Assembly: GCA_945910005.1 (NCBI GenBank)
Contig: OX246740.1
Coordinates: forward strand, 1,281,293-1,345,292
Direction of reading: 5' to 3'
Length of the DNA stretch: 64,000 bases
Origin: Isoperla grammatica
Taxonomy: Eukaryota > Arthropoda > Insecta > Plecoptera > Perlodidae
In this document: one piece after another, positions 34,801 through 48,100 of the stretch
Layout: every line of letters starts with the position of its first letter
Numbering within the stretch: position 1 is the stretch's first letter
The notes under the pieces: model-generated
The model's input: the letters and a program-made list of their open reading frames with translations, nothing else
Told to the model about the DNA's origin: nothing
Databases searched by the model: none
Position numbers and translations under genes: made by a program

Positions 34801-37660
34801 ACCGCAATACACGACGCCGTCCCGCAACGAGGTCTATCGCGTCACTCTAGGCCTAGCTTGCTTTACGGGCGCCGCGACGCATCATACCGCAATACACGAC
34901 GCCGTCCCGCAACGAGGTCTATCGCGTCACTCTAGGCCTAGCTTGCTTTACGGGCGCCGCGACGCATCATACCGCAATACACGACGCCGTCCCGCAACGA
35001 GGTCTATCGCGTCACTCTAGGCCTAGCTTGCTTTACGGGCGCCGCGACGCATCATACCGCAATACACGACGCCGTCTCGCAACGAGGTCTATCGCGTCAC
35101 TCTAGGCCTAGCTTGCTTTACGGGCGCCGCGACGCATCATACCGCAATACACGACGCCGTCCCGCAACGAGGTCTATCGCGTCACTCTAGGCCTAGCTTG
35201 CTTTACGGGCGCCGCGACGCATCATACCGCAATACACGACGCCGTCCCGCAACGAGGTCTATCGCGTCACTCTAGGCCTAGCTTGCTTTACGGGCGTCGC
35301 GACGCATCATACCGCAATACACGACGCCGTCCCGCAACGAGGTCTATCGCGTCACTCTAGGCCTAGCTTGCTTTACGGGCGCCGCGACGCATCATACCGC
35401 AACACACGACGCCGTCCCGCAACGAGGTCTATCGCGTCACTCTAGGCCTAGCTTGCTTTACGGGCGCCGCGACGCATCATACCGCAATACACGACGCCGT
35501 CCCGCAACGAGGTCTATCGCGTCACTCTAGGCCTAGCTTGCTTTACGGGCGCCGCGACGCATCATACCGCAACACACGACGCCGTCCCGCAACGAGGTCT
35601 ATCGCGTCACTCTAGGCCTAGCTTGCTTTACGAGCGTCGCGACGCATCATACCGCAACACACGACGCCGTCCCGCAACGAGGTCTATCGCGTCACTCTAG
35701 GCCTAGCTTGCTTTACGGGCGTCGCGACGCATCATACCGCAATACACGACGCCGTCTCGCAACGAGGTCTATCGCGTCACTCTAGGCCTAGCTTGCTTTA
35801 CGGGCGTCGCGACGCATCATACCGCAATACACGACGCCGTCCCGCAACGAGGTCTATCGCGTCACTCTAGGCCTAGCTTGCTTTACGGGCGTCGCGACGC
35901 ATCATACCGCAATACACGACGCCGTCCCGCAACGAGGTCTATCGCGTCACTCTAGGCCTAGCTTGCTTTACGGGCGTCGCGACGCATCATACCGCAACAC
36001 ACGACGCTGTCCCGCAACGAGGTCTATCGCGTCACTCTAGGCCTAGCTTGCTTTACGGGCGTCGCGACGCATCATACCGCAATACACGACGCCGTCCCGC
36101 AACGAGGTCTATCGCGTCACTCTAGGCCTTGCTTGCTTTACGGGCGTCGCGACGCATCATACCGCAATACACGACGCCGTCCCGCAACGAGGTCTATCGC
36201 GTCACTCTAGGCCTAGCTTGCTTTACGGGCGCCGCGACGCATCATACCGCAATACACGACGCCGTCCCGCAACGAGGTCTATCGCGTCACTCTAGGCCTA
36301 GCTTGCTTTACGGGCGCCGCGACGCATCATACCGCAATACACGACGCCGTCCCGCAACGAGGTCTATCGCGTCACTCTAGGCCTAGCTTGAATTACGGGC
36401 GCCGCGACGCATCATACCGCAACACACGACGCCGTCCCGCAACGAGGTCTATCGCGTCACTCTAGGCCTAGCTTGCTTTACGGGCGCCGCGACGCATCAT
36501 ACCGCAATACACGACGCCGTCCCGCAACGAGGTCTATCGCGTCACTCTAGGCCTAGCTTGCTTTACGGGCGTCGCGACGCATCATACCGCAACACACGAC
36601 GCCGTCCCGCAACGAGGTCTATCGCGTCACTCTAGGCCTAGCTTGCTTTACGGGCGTCGCGACGCATCATACCGCAACACACGACGCCGTCCCGCAACGA
36701 GGTCTATCGCGTCACTCTAGGCCTAGCTTGCTTTACGGGCGCCGCGACGCATCATACCGCAATACACGACGCCGTCCCGCAACGAGGTCTATCGCGTCAC
36801 TCTAGGCCTAGCTTGCTTTACGGGCGTCGCGACGCATCATACCGCAATACACGACGCCGTCCCGCAACGAGGTCTATCGCGTCACTCTAGGCCTAGCTTG
36901 CTTTACGGGCGCCGCGACGCATCATACCGCAATACACGACGCCGTCCCGCAACGAGGTCTATCGCGTCACTCTAGGCCTAGCTTGCTTTACGGGCGCCGC
37001 GACGCATCATACCGCAACACACGACGCCGTCTCGCAACGAGGTCTATCGCGTCACTCTAGGCCTAGCTTGCTTTACGGGCGTCGCGACGCATCATACCGC
37101 AATACACGACGCCGTCCCGCAACGAGGTCTATCGCGTCACTCTATGCCTAGCTTGCTTTACGGGCGCCGCGACGCATCATACCGCAATACACGACGCCGT
37201 CCCGCAACGAGGTCTATCGCGTCACTCTAGGCCTAGCTTGCTTTACGGGCGCCGCGACGCATCATACCGCAATACACGACGCCGTCCCGCAACGAGGTCT
37301 ATCGCGTCACTCTAGGCCTAGCTTGCTTTACGGGCGCCGCGACGCATCATACCGCAATACACGACGCCGTCCCGCAACGAGGTCTATCGCGTCACTCTAG
37401 GCCTAGCTTGCTTTACGGGCGCCGCGACGCATCATACCGCAATACACGACGCCGTCCCGCAACGAGGTCTATCGCGTCACTCTAGGCCTAGCTTGCTTTA
37501 CGGGCGTCGCGACGCATCATACCGCAACACACGACGCCGTCCCGCAACGAGGTCTATCGCGTCACTCTAGGCCTAGCTTGCTTTACGGGCGCCGCGACGC
37601 ATCATACCGCAACACACGACGCCGTCCCGCAACGAGGTCTATCGCGTCACTCTAGGCCTA

Positions 37661-39530
37661 GCTTGCTTTACGGGCGCCGCGACGCATCATACCGCAATAC
37701 ACGACGCCGTCCCGCAACGAGGTCTATCGCGTCACTCTAGGCCTAGCTTGCTTTACGGGCGCCGCGACGCATCATACCGCAATACACGACGCCGTCCCGC
37801 AACGAGGTCTATCGCGTCACTCTAGGCCTAGCTTGCTTTACGGGCGCCGCGACGCATCATACCGCAATACACGACGCCGTCCCGCAACGAGGTCTATCGC
37901 GTCACTCTAGGCCTAGCTTGCTTTACGGGCGCCGCGACGCATCATACCGCAATACACGACGCCGTCCCGCAACGAGGTCTATCGCGTCACTCTAGGCCTA
38001 GCTTGCTTTACGGGCGCCGCGACGCATCATACCGCAACACACGACGCCGTCCCGCAACGAGGTCTATCGCGTCACTCTAGGCCTAGCTTGCTTTACGGGC
38101 GCCGCGACGCATCATACCGCAATACACGACGCCGTCCCGCAACGAGGTCTATCGCGTCACTCTAGGCCTAGCTTGCTTTACGGGCGTCGCGACGCATCAT
38201 ACCGCAATACACGACGCTGTCCCGCAACGAGGTCTATCGCGTCACTCTAGGCCTAGCTTGCTTTACGGGCGCCGCGACGCATCATACCGCAACACACGAC
38301 GCCGTCCCGCAACGAGGTCTATCGCGTCACTCTAGGCCTAGCTTGCTTTACGGGCGCCGCGACGCATCATACCGCAACACACGACGCTGTCCCGCAACGA
38401 GGTCTATCGCGTCACTCTAGGCCTAGCTTGCTTTACGGGCGCCGCGACGCATCATACCGCAACACACGACGCCGTCCCGCAACGAGGTCTATCGCGTCAC
38501 TCTAGGCCTAGCTTGCTTTACGGGCGCCGCGACGCATCATACCGCAACACACGACGCCGTCCCGCAACGAGGTCTATCGCGTCACTCTAGGCCTAGCTTG
38601 CTTTACGGGCGCCGCGACGCATCATACCGCAATACACGACGCCGTCCCGCAACGAGGTCTATCGCGTCACTCTAGGCCTAGCTTGCTTTACGGGCGCCGC
38701 GACGCATCATACCGCAATACACGACGCCGTCCCGCAACGAGGTCTATCGCGTCACTCTAGGCCTAGCTTGCTTTACGGGCGCCGCGACGCATCATACCGC
38801 AATACACGACGCCGTCCCGCAACGAGGTCTATCGCGTCACTCTAGGCCTAGCTTGCTTTACGGGCGCCGCGACGCATCATACCGCAATACACGACGCCGT
38901 CCCGCAACGAGGTCTATCGCGTCACTCTAGGCCTAGCTTGCTTTACGGGCGCCGCGACGCATCATACCGCAACACACGACGCCGTCCCGCAACGAGGTCT
39001 ATCGCGTCACTCTAGGCCTAGCTTGCTTTACGGGCGCCGCGACGCATCATACCGCAATACACGACGCCGTCCCGCAACGAGGTCTATCGCGTCACTCTAG
39101 GCCTAGCTTGCTTTACGGGCGTCGCGACGCATCATACCGCAATACACGACGCTGTCCCGCAACGAGGTCTATCGCGTCACTCTAGGCCTAGCTTGCTTTA
39201 CGGGCGCCGCGACGCATCATACCGCAACACACGACGCCGTCCCGCAACGAGGTCTATCGCGTCACTCTAGGCCTAGCTTGCTTTACGGGCGCCGCGACGC
39301 ATCATACCGCAACACACGACGCCGTCCCGCAACGAGGTCTATCGCGTCACTCTAGGCCTAGCTTGCTTTACGGGCGCCGCGACGCATCATACCGCAACAC
39401 ACGACGCCGTCCCGCAACGAGGTCTATCGCGTCACTCTAGGCCTAGCTTGCTTTACGGGCGTCGCGACGCATCATACCGCAATACACGACGCCGTCCCGC
39501 AACGAGGTCTATCGCGTCACTCTAGGCCTA
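37661..39530 (+). repeat. 11-unit (935-bp) duplicated block inside the satellite
   Basis: Units 1-10 of 37661-38595 and of 38596-39530 carry the same series of variant states: four caatac units, one caacac, one caatac, one gcgtc+caatac+gctgt, then caacac units. Only one base differs in those (gctgt at 38341 against gccgt at 39276), and the eleventh units differ. This points to an 11-unit duplication by unequal exchange. Confidence 0.75.
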
Positions 39531-42500
39531 GCTTGCTTTACGGGCGCCGCGACGCATCATACCGCAATACACGACGCCGTCCCGCAACGAGGTCTATCGC
39601 GTCACTCTAGGCCTAGCTTGCTTTACGGGCGCCGCGACGCATCATACCGCAATACACGACGCCGTCCCGCAACGAGGTCTATCGCGTCACTCTAGGCCTA
39701 GCTTGCTTTACGGGCGCCGCGACGCATCATACCGCAACACACGACGCCGTCCCGCAACGAGGTCTATCGCGTCACTCTAGGCCTAGCTTGCTTTACGGGC
39801 GCCGCGACGCATCATACCGCAATACACGACGCCGTCCCGCAACGAGGTCTATCGCGTCACTCTAGGCCTAGCTTGCTTTACGGGCGCCGCGACGCATCAT
39901 ACCGCAATACACGACGCCGTCCCGCAACGAGGTCTATCGCGTCACTCTAGGCCTAGCTTGCTTTACGGGCGTCGCGACGCATCATACCGCAATACACGAC
40001 GCCGTCCCGCAACGAGGTCTATCGCGTCACTCTAGGCCTAGCTTGCTTTACGGGCGCCGCGACGCATCATACCGCAATACACGACGCCGTCCCGCAACGA
40101 GGTCTATCGCGTCACTCTAGGTCTAGCTTGCTTTACGGGCGTCGCGACGCATCATACCGCAATACACGACGCCGTCCCGCAACGAGGTCTATCGCGTCAC
40201 TCTAGGCCTAGCTTGCTTTACGGGCGCCGCGACGCATCATACCGCAATACACGACGCCGTCCCGCAACGAGGTCTATCGCGACACTCTAGGCCTAGCTTG
40301 CTTTACGGGCGCCGCGACGCATCATACCGCAATACACGACGCCGTCCCGCAACGAGGTCTATCGCGTCACTCTAGGCCTAGCTTGCTTTACGGGCGCCGC
40401 GACGCATCATACCGCAATACACGACGCCGTCCCGCAACGAGGTCTATCGCGTCACTCTAGGCCTAGCTTGCTTTACGGGCGCCGCGACGCATCATACCGC
40501 AATACACGACGCCGTCCCGCAACGAGGTCTATCGCGTCACTCTAGGCCTAGCTTGCTTTACGGGCGCCGCGACGCATCATACCGCAATACACGACGCCGT
40601 CCCGCAACGAGGTCTATCGCGTCACTCTAGGCCTAGCTTGCTTTACGGGCGCCGCGACGCATCATACCGCAATACACGACGCCGTCCCGCAACGAGGTCT
40701 ATCGCGTCACTCTAGGCCTAGCTTGCGTTACGGGCGCCGCGACGCATCATACCGCAATACACGACGCCGTCCCGCAACGAGGTCTATCGCGTCACTCTAG
40801 GCCTAGCTTGCTTTACGGGCGCCGCGACGCATCATACCGCAATACACGACGCCGTCCCGCAACGAGGTCTATCGCGTCACTCTAGGCCTAGCTTGCTTTA
40901 CGGGCGCCGCGACGCATCATACCGCAATACACGACGCCGTCCCGCAACGAGGTCTATCGCGTCACTCTAGGCCTAGCTTGCTTTACGGGCGCCGCGACGC
41001 ATCATACCGCAACACACGACGCCGTCCCGCAACGAGGTCTATCGCGTCCCTCTAGGCCTAGCTTGCTTTACGGGCGCCGCGACGCATCATACCGCAACAC
41101 ACGACGCCGTCCCGCAACGAGGTCTATCGCGTCACTCTAGGCCTAGCTTGCTTTACGGGCGCCGCGACGCATCATACCGCAATACACGACGCCGTCCCGC
41201 AACGAGGTCTATCGCGTCACTCTAGGCCTAGCTTGCTTTACGGGCGCCGCGACGCATCATACCGCAATACACGACGCCGTCCCGCAACGAGGTCTATCGC
41301 GTCACTCTAGGCCTAGCTTGCTTTACGGGCGCCGCGACGCATCATACCGCAACACACGACGCCGTCCCGCAACGAGGTCTATCGCGTCACTCTAGGCCTA
41401 GCTTGCTTTACGGGCGCCGCGACGCATCATACCGCAATACACGACGCCGTCCCGCAACGAGGTCTATCGCGTCACTCTAGGCCTAGCTTGCTTTACGGGC
41501 GCCGCGACGCATCATACCGCAATACACGACGCCGTCCCGCAACGAGGTCTATCGCGTCACTCTAGGCCTAGCTTGCTTTACGGGCGCCGCGACGCATCAT
41601 ACCGCAATACACGACGCCGTCCCGCAACGAGGTCTATCGCGTCACTCTAGGCCTAGCTTGCTTTACGGGCGCCGCGACGCATCATACCGCAATACACGAC
41701 GCCGTCCCGCAACGAGGTCTATCGCGTCACTCTATGCCTAGCTTGCTTTACGGGCGCCGCGACGCATCATACCGCAATACACGACGCCGTCCCGCAACGA
41801 GGTCTATCGCGTCACTCTAGGCCTAGCTTGCTTTACGGGCGCCGCGACGCATCATACCGCAACACACGACGCCGTCCCGCAACGAGGTCTATCGCGTCAC
41901 TCTAGGCCTAGCTTGCTTTACGGGCGCCGCGACGCATCATACCGCAATACACGACGCCGTCCCGCAACGAGGTCTATCGCGTCACTCTAGGCCTAGCTTG
42001 CTTTACGGGCGCCGCGATGCATCATACCGCAACACACGACGCCGTCCCGCAACGAGGTCTATCGCGTCACTCTAGGCCTAGCTTGCTTTACGGGCGCCGC
42101 GACGCATCATACCGCAATACACGACGCCGTCCCGCAACGAGGTCTATCGCGTCACTCTAGGCCTAGCTTGCTTTACGGGCGCCGCGACGCATCATACCGC
42201 AACACACGACGCCGTCCCGCAACGAGGTCTATCGCGTCACTCTAGGCCTAGCTTGCTTTACGGGCGCCGCGACGCATCATACCGCAATACACGACGCCGT
42301 CCCGCAACGAGGTCTATCGCGTCACTCTAGGCCTAGCTTGCTTTACGGGCGCCGCGACGCATCATACCGCAATACACGACGCCGTCCCGCAACGAGGTCT
42401 ATCGCGTCACTCTAGGCCTAGCTTGCTTTACGGGCGTCGCGACGCATCATACCGCAATACACGACGCCGTCCCGCAACGAGGTCTATCGCGTCACTCTAG

Positions 42501-45500
42501 GCCTAGCTTGCTTTACGGGCGCCGCGACGCATCATACCGCAATACACGACGCCGTCCCGCAACGAGGTCTATCGCGTCACTCTAGGCCTAGCTTGCTTTA
42601 CGGGCGCCGCGACGCATCATACCGCAATACACGACGCCGTCCCGCAACGAGGTCTATCGCGTCACTCTAGGCCTAGCTTGCTTTACGGGCGCCGCGACGC
42701 ATCATACCGCAATACACGACGCCGTCCCGCAACGAGGTCTATCGCGTCACTCTAGGCCTAGCTTGCTTTACGAGCGCCGCGACGCATCATACCGCAATAC
42801 ACGACGCCGTCCCGCAACGAGGTCTATCGCGTCACTCTAGGCCTAGCTTGCTTTACGGGCGCCGCGACGCATCATACCGCAACACACGACGCCGTCCCGC
42901 AACGAGGTCTATCGCGTCACTCTAGGCCTAGCTTGCTTTACGGGCGCCGCGACGCATCATACCGCAATACACGACGCCGTCCCGCAACGAGGTCTATCGC
43001 GTCACTCTAGGCCTAGCTTGCTTTACGGGCGCCGCGACGCATCATACCGCAACACACGACGCCGTCCCGCAACGAGGTCTATCGCGTCACTCTAGGCCTA
43101 GCTTGCTTTACGGGCGCCGCGACGCATCATACCGCAATACACGACGCCGTCCCGCAACGAGGTCTATCGCGTCACTCTAGGCCTAGCTTGCTTTACGGGC
43201 GCCGCGACGCATCATACCGCAATACACGACGCCGTCCCGCAACGAGGTCTATCGCGTCACTCTAGGCCTAGCTTGCTTTACGGGCGCCGCGACGCATCAT
43301 ACCGCAATACACGACGCCGTCCCGCAACGAGGTCTATCGCGTCACTCTAGGCCTAGCTTGCTTTACGGGCGCCGCGACGCATCATACCGCAATACACGAC
43401 GCCGTCCCGCAACGAGGTCTATCGCGTCACTCTAGGCCTAGCTTGCTTTACGGGCGCCGCGACGCATCATACCGCAACACACGACGCCGTCCCGCAACGA
43501 GGTCTATCGCGTCACTCTAGGCCTAGCTTGCTTTACGGGCGCCGCGACGCATCATACCGCAATACACGACGCCGTCCCGCAACGAGGTCTATCGCGTCAC
43601 TCTAGGCCTAGCTTGCTTTACGGGCGCCGCGACGCATCATACCGCAATACACGACGCCGTCCCGCAACGAGGTCTATCGCGTCACTCTAGGCCTAGCTTG
43701 CTTTACGGGCGCCGCGACGCATCATACCGCAATACACGACGCCGTCCCGCAACGAGGTCTATCGCGTCACTCTAGGCCTAGCTTGCTTTACGGGCGCCGC
43801 GACGCATCATACCGCAATACACGACTGCGTCCCGCAACGAGGTCTATCGCGTCACTCTAGGCCTAGCTTGCTTTACGGGCGCCGCGACGCATCATACCGC
43901 AATACACGACGCCGTCCCGCAACGAGGTCTATCGCGTCACTCTAGGCCTAGCTTGCTTTACGGGCGCCGCGACGCATCATACCGCAATACACGACGCCGT
44001 CCCGCAACGAGGTCTATCGCGTCACTCTAGGCCTAGCTTGCTTTACGGGCGCCGCGACGCATCATACCGCAATACACGACGCCGTCCCGCAACGAGGTCT
44101 ATCGCGTCACTCTAGGCCTAGCTTGCTTTACGGGCGTCGCGACGCATCATACCGCAATACACGACGCCGTCCCGCAACGAGGTCTATCGCGTCACTCTAG
44201 GCCTAGCTTGCTTTACGGGCGCCGCGACGCATCATACCGCAATACACGACGCCGTCCCGCAACGAGGTCTATCGCGTCACTCTAGGCCTAGCTTGCTTTA
44301 CGGGCGCCGCGACGCATCATACCGCAATACACGACGCCGTCCCGCAACGAGGTCTATCGCGTCACTCTAGGCCTAGCTTGCTTTACGGGCGCCGCGACGC
44401 ATCATACCGCAATACACGACGCCGTCCCGCAACGAGGTCTATCGCGTCACTCTAGGCCTAGCTTGCTTTACGGGCGCCGCGACGCATCATACCGCAACAC
44501 ACGACGCCGTCCCGCAACGAGGTCTATCGCGTCACTCTAGGCCTAGCTTGCTTTACGGGCGCCGCGACGCATCATACCGCAATACACGACGCCGTCCCGC
44601 AACGAGGTCTATCGCGTCACTCTAGGCCTAGCTTGCTTTACGGGCGCCGCGACGCATCATACCGCAATACACGACGCCGTCCCGCAACGAGGTCTATCGC
44701 GTCACTCTAGGCCTAGCTTGCTTTACGGGCGCCGCGACGCATCATACCGCAATACACGACGCCGTCCCGCAACGAGGTCTATCGCGTCACTCTAGGCCTA
44801 GCTTGCTTTACGGGCGCCGCGACGCATCATACCGCAATACACGACGCCGTCCCGCAACGAGGTCTATCGCGTCACTCTAGGCCTAGCTTGCTTTACGGGC
44901 GCCGCGACGCATCATACCGCAATACACGACGCCGTCCCGCAACGAGGTCTATCGCGTCACTCTAGGCCTAGCTTGCTTTACGGGCGCCGCGACGCATCAT
45001 ACCGCAATACACGACGCCGTCCCGCAACGAGGTCTATCGCGTCACTCTAGGCCTAGCTTGCTTTACGGGCGCCGCGACGCATCATACCGCAATACACGAC
45101 GCCGTCCCGCAACGAGGTCTATCGCGTCACTCTAGGCCTAGCTTGCTTTACGGGCGCCGCGACGCATCATACCGCAATACACGACGCCGTCCCGCAACGA
45201 GGTCTATCGCGTCACTCTAGGCCTAGCTTGCTTTACGGGCGCCGCGACGCATCATACCGCAATACACGACGCCGTCCCGCAACGAGGTCTATCGCGTCAC
45301 TCTAGGCCTAGCTTGCTTTACGGGCGCCGCGACGCATCATACCGCAATACACGACGCCGTCCCGCAACGAGGTCTATCGCGTCACTCTAGGCCTAGCTTG
45401 CTTTACGGGCGCCGCGACGCATCATACCGCAATACACGACGCCGTCCCGCAACGAGGTCTATCGCGTCACTCTAGGCCTAGCTTGCTTTACGGGCGCCGC

Positions 45501-47420
45501 GACGCATCATACCGCAATACACGACGCCGTCCCGCAACGAGGTCTATCGCGTCACTCTAGGCCTAGCTTGCTTTACGGGCGCCGCGACGCATCATACCGC
45601 AATACACGACGCCGTCCCGCAACGAGGTCTATCGCGTCACTCTAGGCCTAGCTTGCTTTACGGGCGCCGCGACGCATCATACCGCAATACACGACGCCGT
45701 CCCGCAACGAGGTCTATCGCGTCACTCTAGGCCTAGCTTGCTTTACGGGCGCCGCGACGCATCATACCGCAATACACGACGCCGTCCCGCAACGAGGTCT
45801 ATCGCGTCACTCTAGGCCTAGCTTGCTTTACGGGCGCCGCGACGCATCATACCGCAATACACGACGCCGTCCCGCAACGAGGTCTATCGCGTCACTCTAG
45901 GCCTAGCTTGCTTTACGGGCGCCGCGACGCATCATACCGCAATACACGACGCCGTCCCGCAACGAGGTCTATCGCGTCACTCTAGGCCTAGCTTGCTTTA
46001 CGGGCGCCGCGACGCATCATACCGCAACACACGACGCCGTCCCGCAACGAGGTCTATCGCGTCACTCTAGGCCTAGCTTGCTTTACGGGCGCCGCGACGC
46101 ATAATACCGCAATACACGACGCCGTCCCGCAACGAGGTCTATCGCGTCACTCTAGGCCTAGCTTGCTTTACGGGCGCCGCGACGCATCATACCGCAGTAC
46201 ACGACGCCGTCCCGCAACGAGGTCTATCGCGTCACTCTAGGCCTAGCTTGCTTTACGGGCGCCGCGACGCATCATACCGCAATACACGACGCCGTCCCGC
46301 AACGAGGTCTATCGCGTCACTCTAGGCCTAGCTTGCTTTACGGGCGCCGCGACGCATCATACCGCAATACACGACGCCGTCCCGCAACGAGGTCTATCGC
46401 GTCACTCTAGGCCTAGCTTGCTTTACGGGCGTCGCGACGCATCATACCGCAGTACACGACGCCGTCCCGCGACGAGGTCTATCGCGTCACTCTAGGCCTA
46501 GCTTGCTTTACGGGCGCCGCGACGCATCATACCGCAATACACGACGCCGTCCCGCAACGAGGTCTATCGCGTCACTCTAGGCCTAGCTTGCTTTACGGGC
46601 GTCGCGACGCATCATACCGCAATACACGACGCCGTCCCGCAACGAGGTCTATCGCGTCACTCTAGGCCTAGCTTGCTTTACGGGCGCCGCGACGCATCAT
46701 ACCGCAATACACGACGCCGTCCCGCAACGAGGTCTATCGCGTCACTCTAGGCCTAGCTTGCTTTACGGGCGCCGCGACGCATCATACCGCAACACACGAC
46801 GCCGTCCCGCAACGAGGTCTATCGCGTCACTCTAGGCCTAGCTTGCTTTACGGGCGTCGCGACGCATCATACCGCAACACACGACGCCGTCCCGCAACGA
46901 GGTCTATCGCGTCACTCTAGGCCTAGCTTGCTTTACGGGCGTCGCGACGCATCATACCGCAACACACGACGCCGTCCCGCAACGAGGTCTATCGCGTCAC
47001 TCTAGGCCTAGCTTGCTTTACGGGCGTCGCGACGCGTCATACCGCAACACACGACGCCGTCCCGCAACGAGGTCTATCGCGTCACTCTAGGCCTAGCCTG
47101 CTTTACGGGCGCCGCGACGCATCATACCGCAACACACGACGCCGTCCCGCAACGAGGTCTATCGCGTCACTCTAGGCCTAGCTTGCTTTACGGGCGCCGC
47201 GACGCATCATACCGCAACACACGACGCCGTCCCGCAACGAGGTCTATCGCGTCACTCTAGGCCTAGCTTGCTTTACGGGCGCCGCGACGCATCACACCGC
47301 AATACACGACGCCGTCCCGCAACGAGGTCTATCGCGTCACTCTAGGCCTAGCTTGCTTTACGGGCGCCGCGACGCATCATACCGCAATACACGACGCCGT
47401 CCCGCAACGAGGTCTATCGC

Positions 47421-48100
47421 GTCACTCTAGGCCTAGCTTGCTTTACGGGCGCCGCGACGCATCATACCGCAATACACGACGCCGTCTCGCAACGAGGTCT
47501 ATCGCGTCACTCTAGGCCTAGCTTGCTTTACGGGCGCCGCGACGCATCATACCGCAATACACGACGCCGTCCCGCAACGAGGTCTATCGCGTCACTCTAG
47601 GCCTAGCTTGCTTTACGGGCGCCGCGACGCATCATACCGCAATACACGACGCCGTCTCGCAACGAGGTCTATCGCGTCACTCTAGGCCTAGCTTGCTTTA
47701 CGGGCGCCGCGACGCATCATACCGCAATACACGACGCCGTCCCGCAACGAGGTCTATCGCGTCACTCTAGGCCTAGCTTGCTTTACGGGCGCCGCGACGC
47801 ATCATACCGCAACACACGACGCCGTCTCGCAACGAGGTCTATCGCGTCACTCTAGGCCTAGCTTGCTTTACGGGCGCCGCGACGCATCATACCGCAATAC
47901 ACGACGCCGTCCCGCAACGAGGTCTATCGCGTCACTCTAGGCCTAGCTTGCTTTACGGGCGCCGCGACGCATCATACCGCAACACACGACGCCGTCTCGC
48001 AACGAGGTCTATCGCGTCACTCTAGGCCTAGCTTGCTTTACGGGCGCCGCGACGCATCATACCGCAATACACGACGCCGTCCCGCAACGAGGTCTATCGC
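47421..48100 (+). repeat. Dimeric (170-bp) higher-order segment of the satellite
   Basis: The gtctcgc variant occurs at 47481, 47651, 47821 and 47991 (start of the gccgtctcgc block), spaced exactly 170 bp, with ordinary gtcccgc units between them. The variant is rare elsewhere (35071, 35751 and 37026 regions), so this is a four-fold amplification of a two-unit module. Confidence 0.8.
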
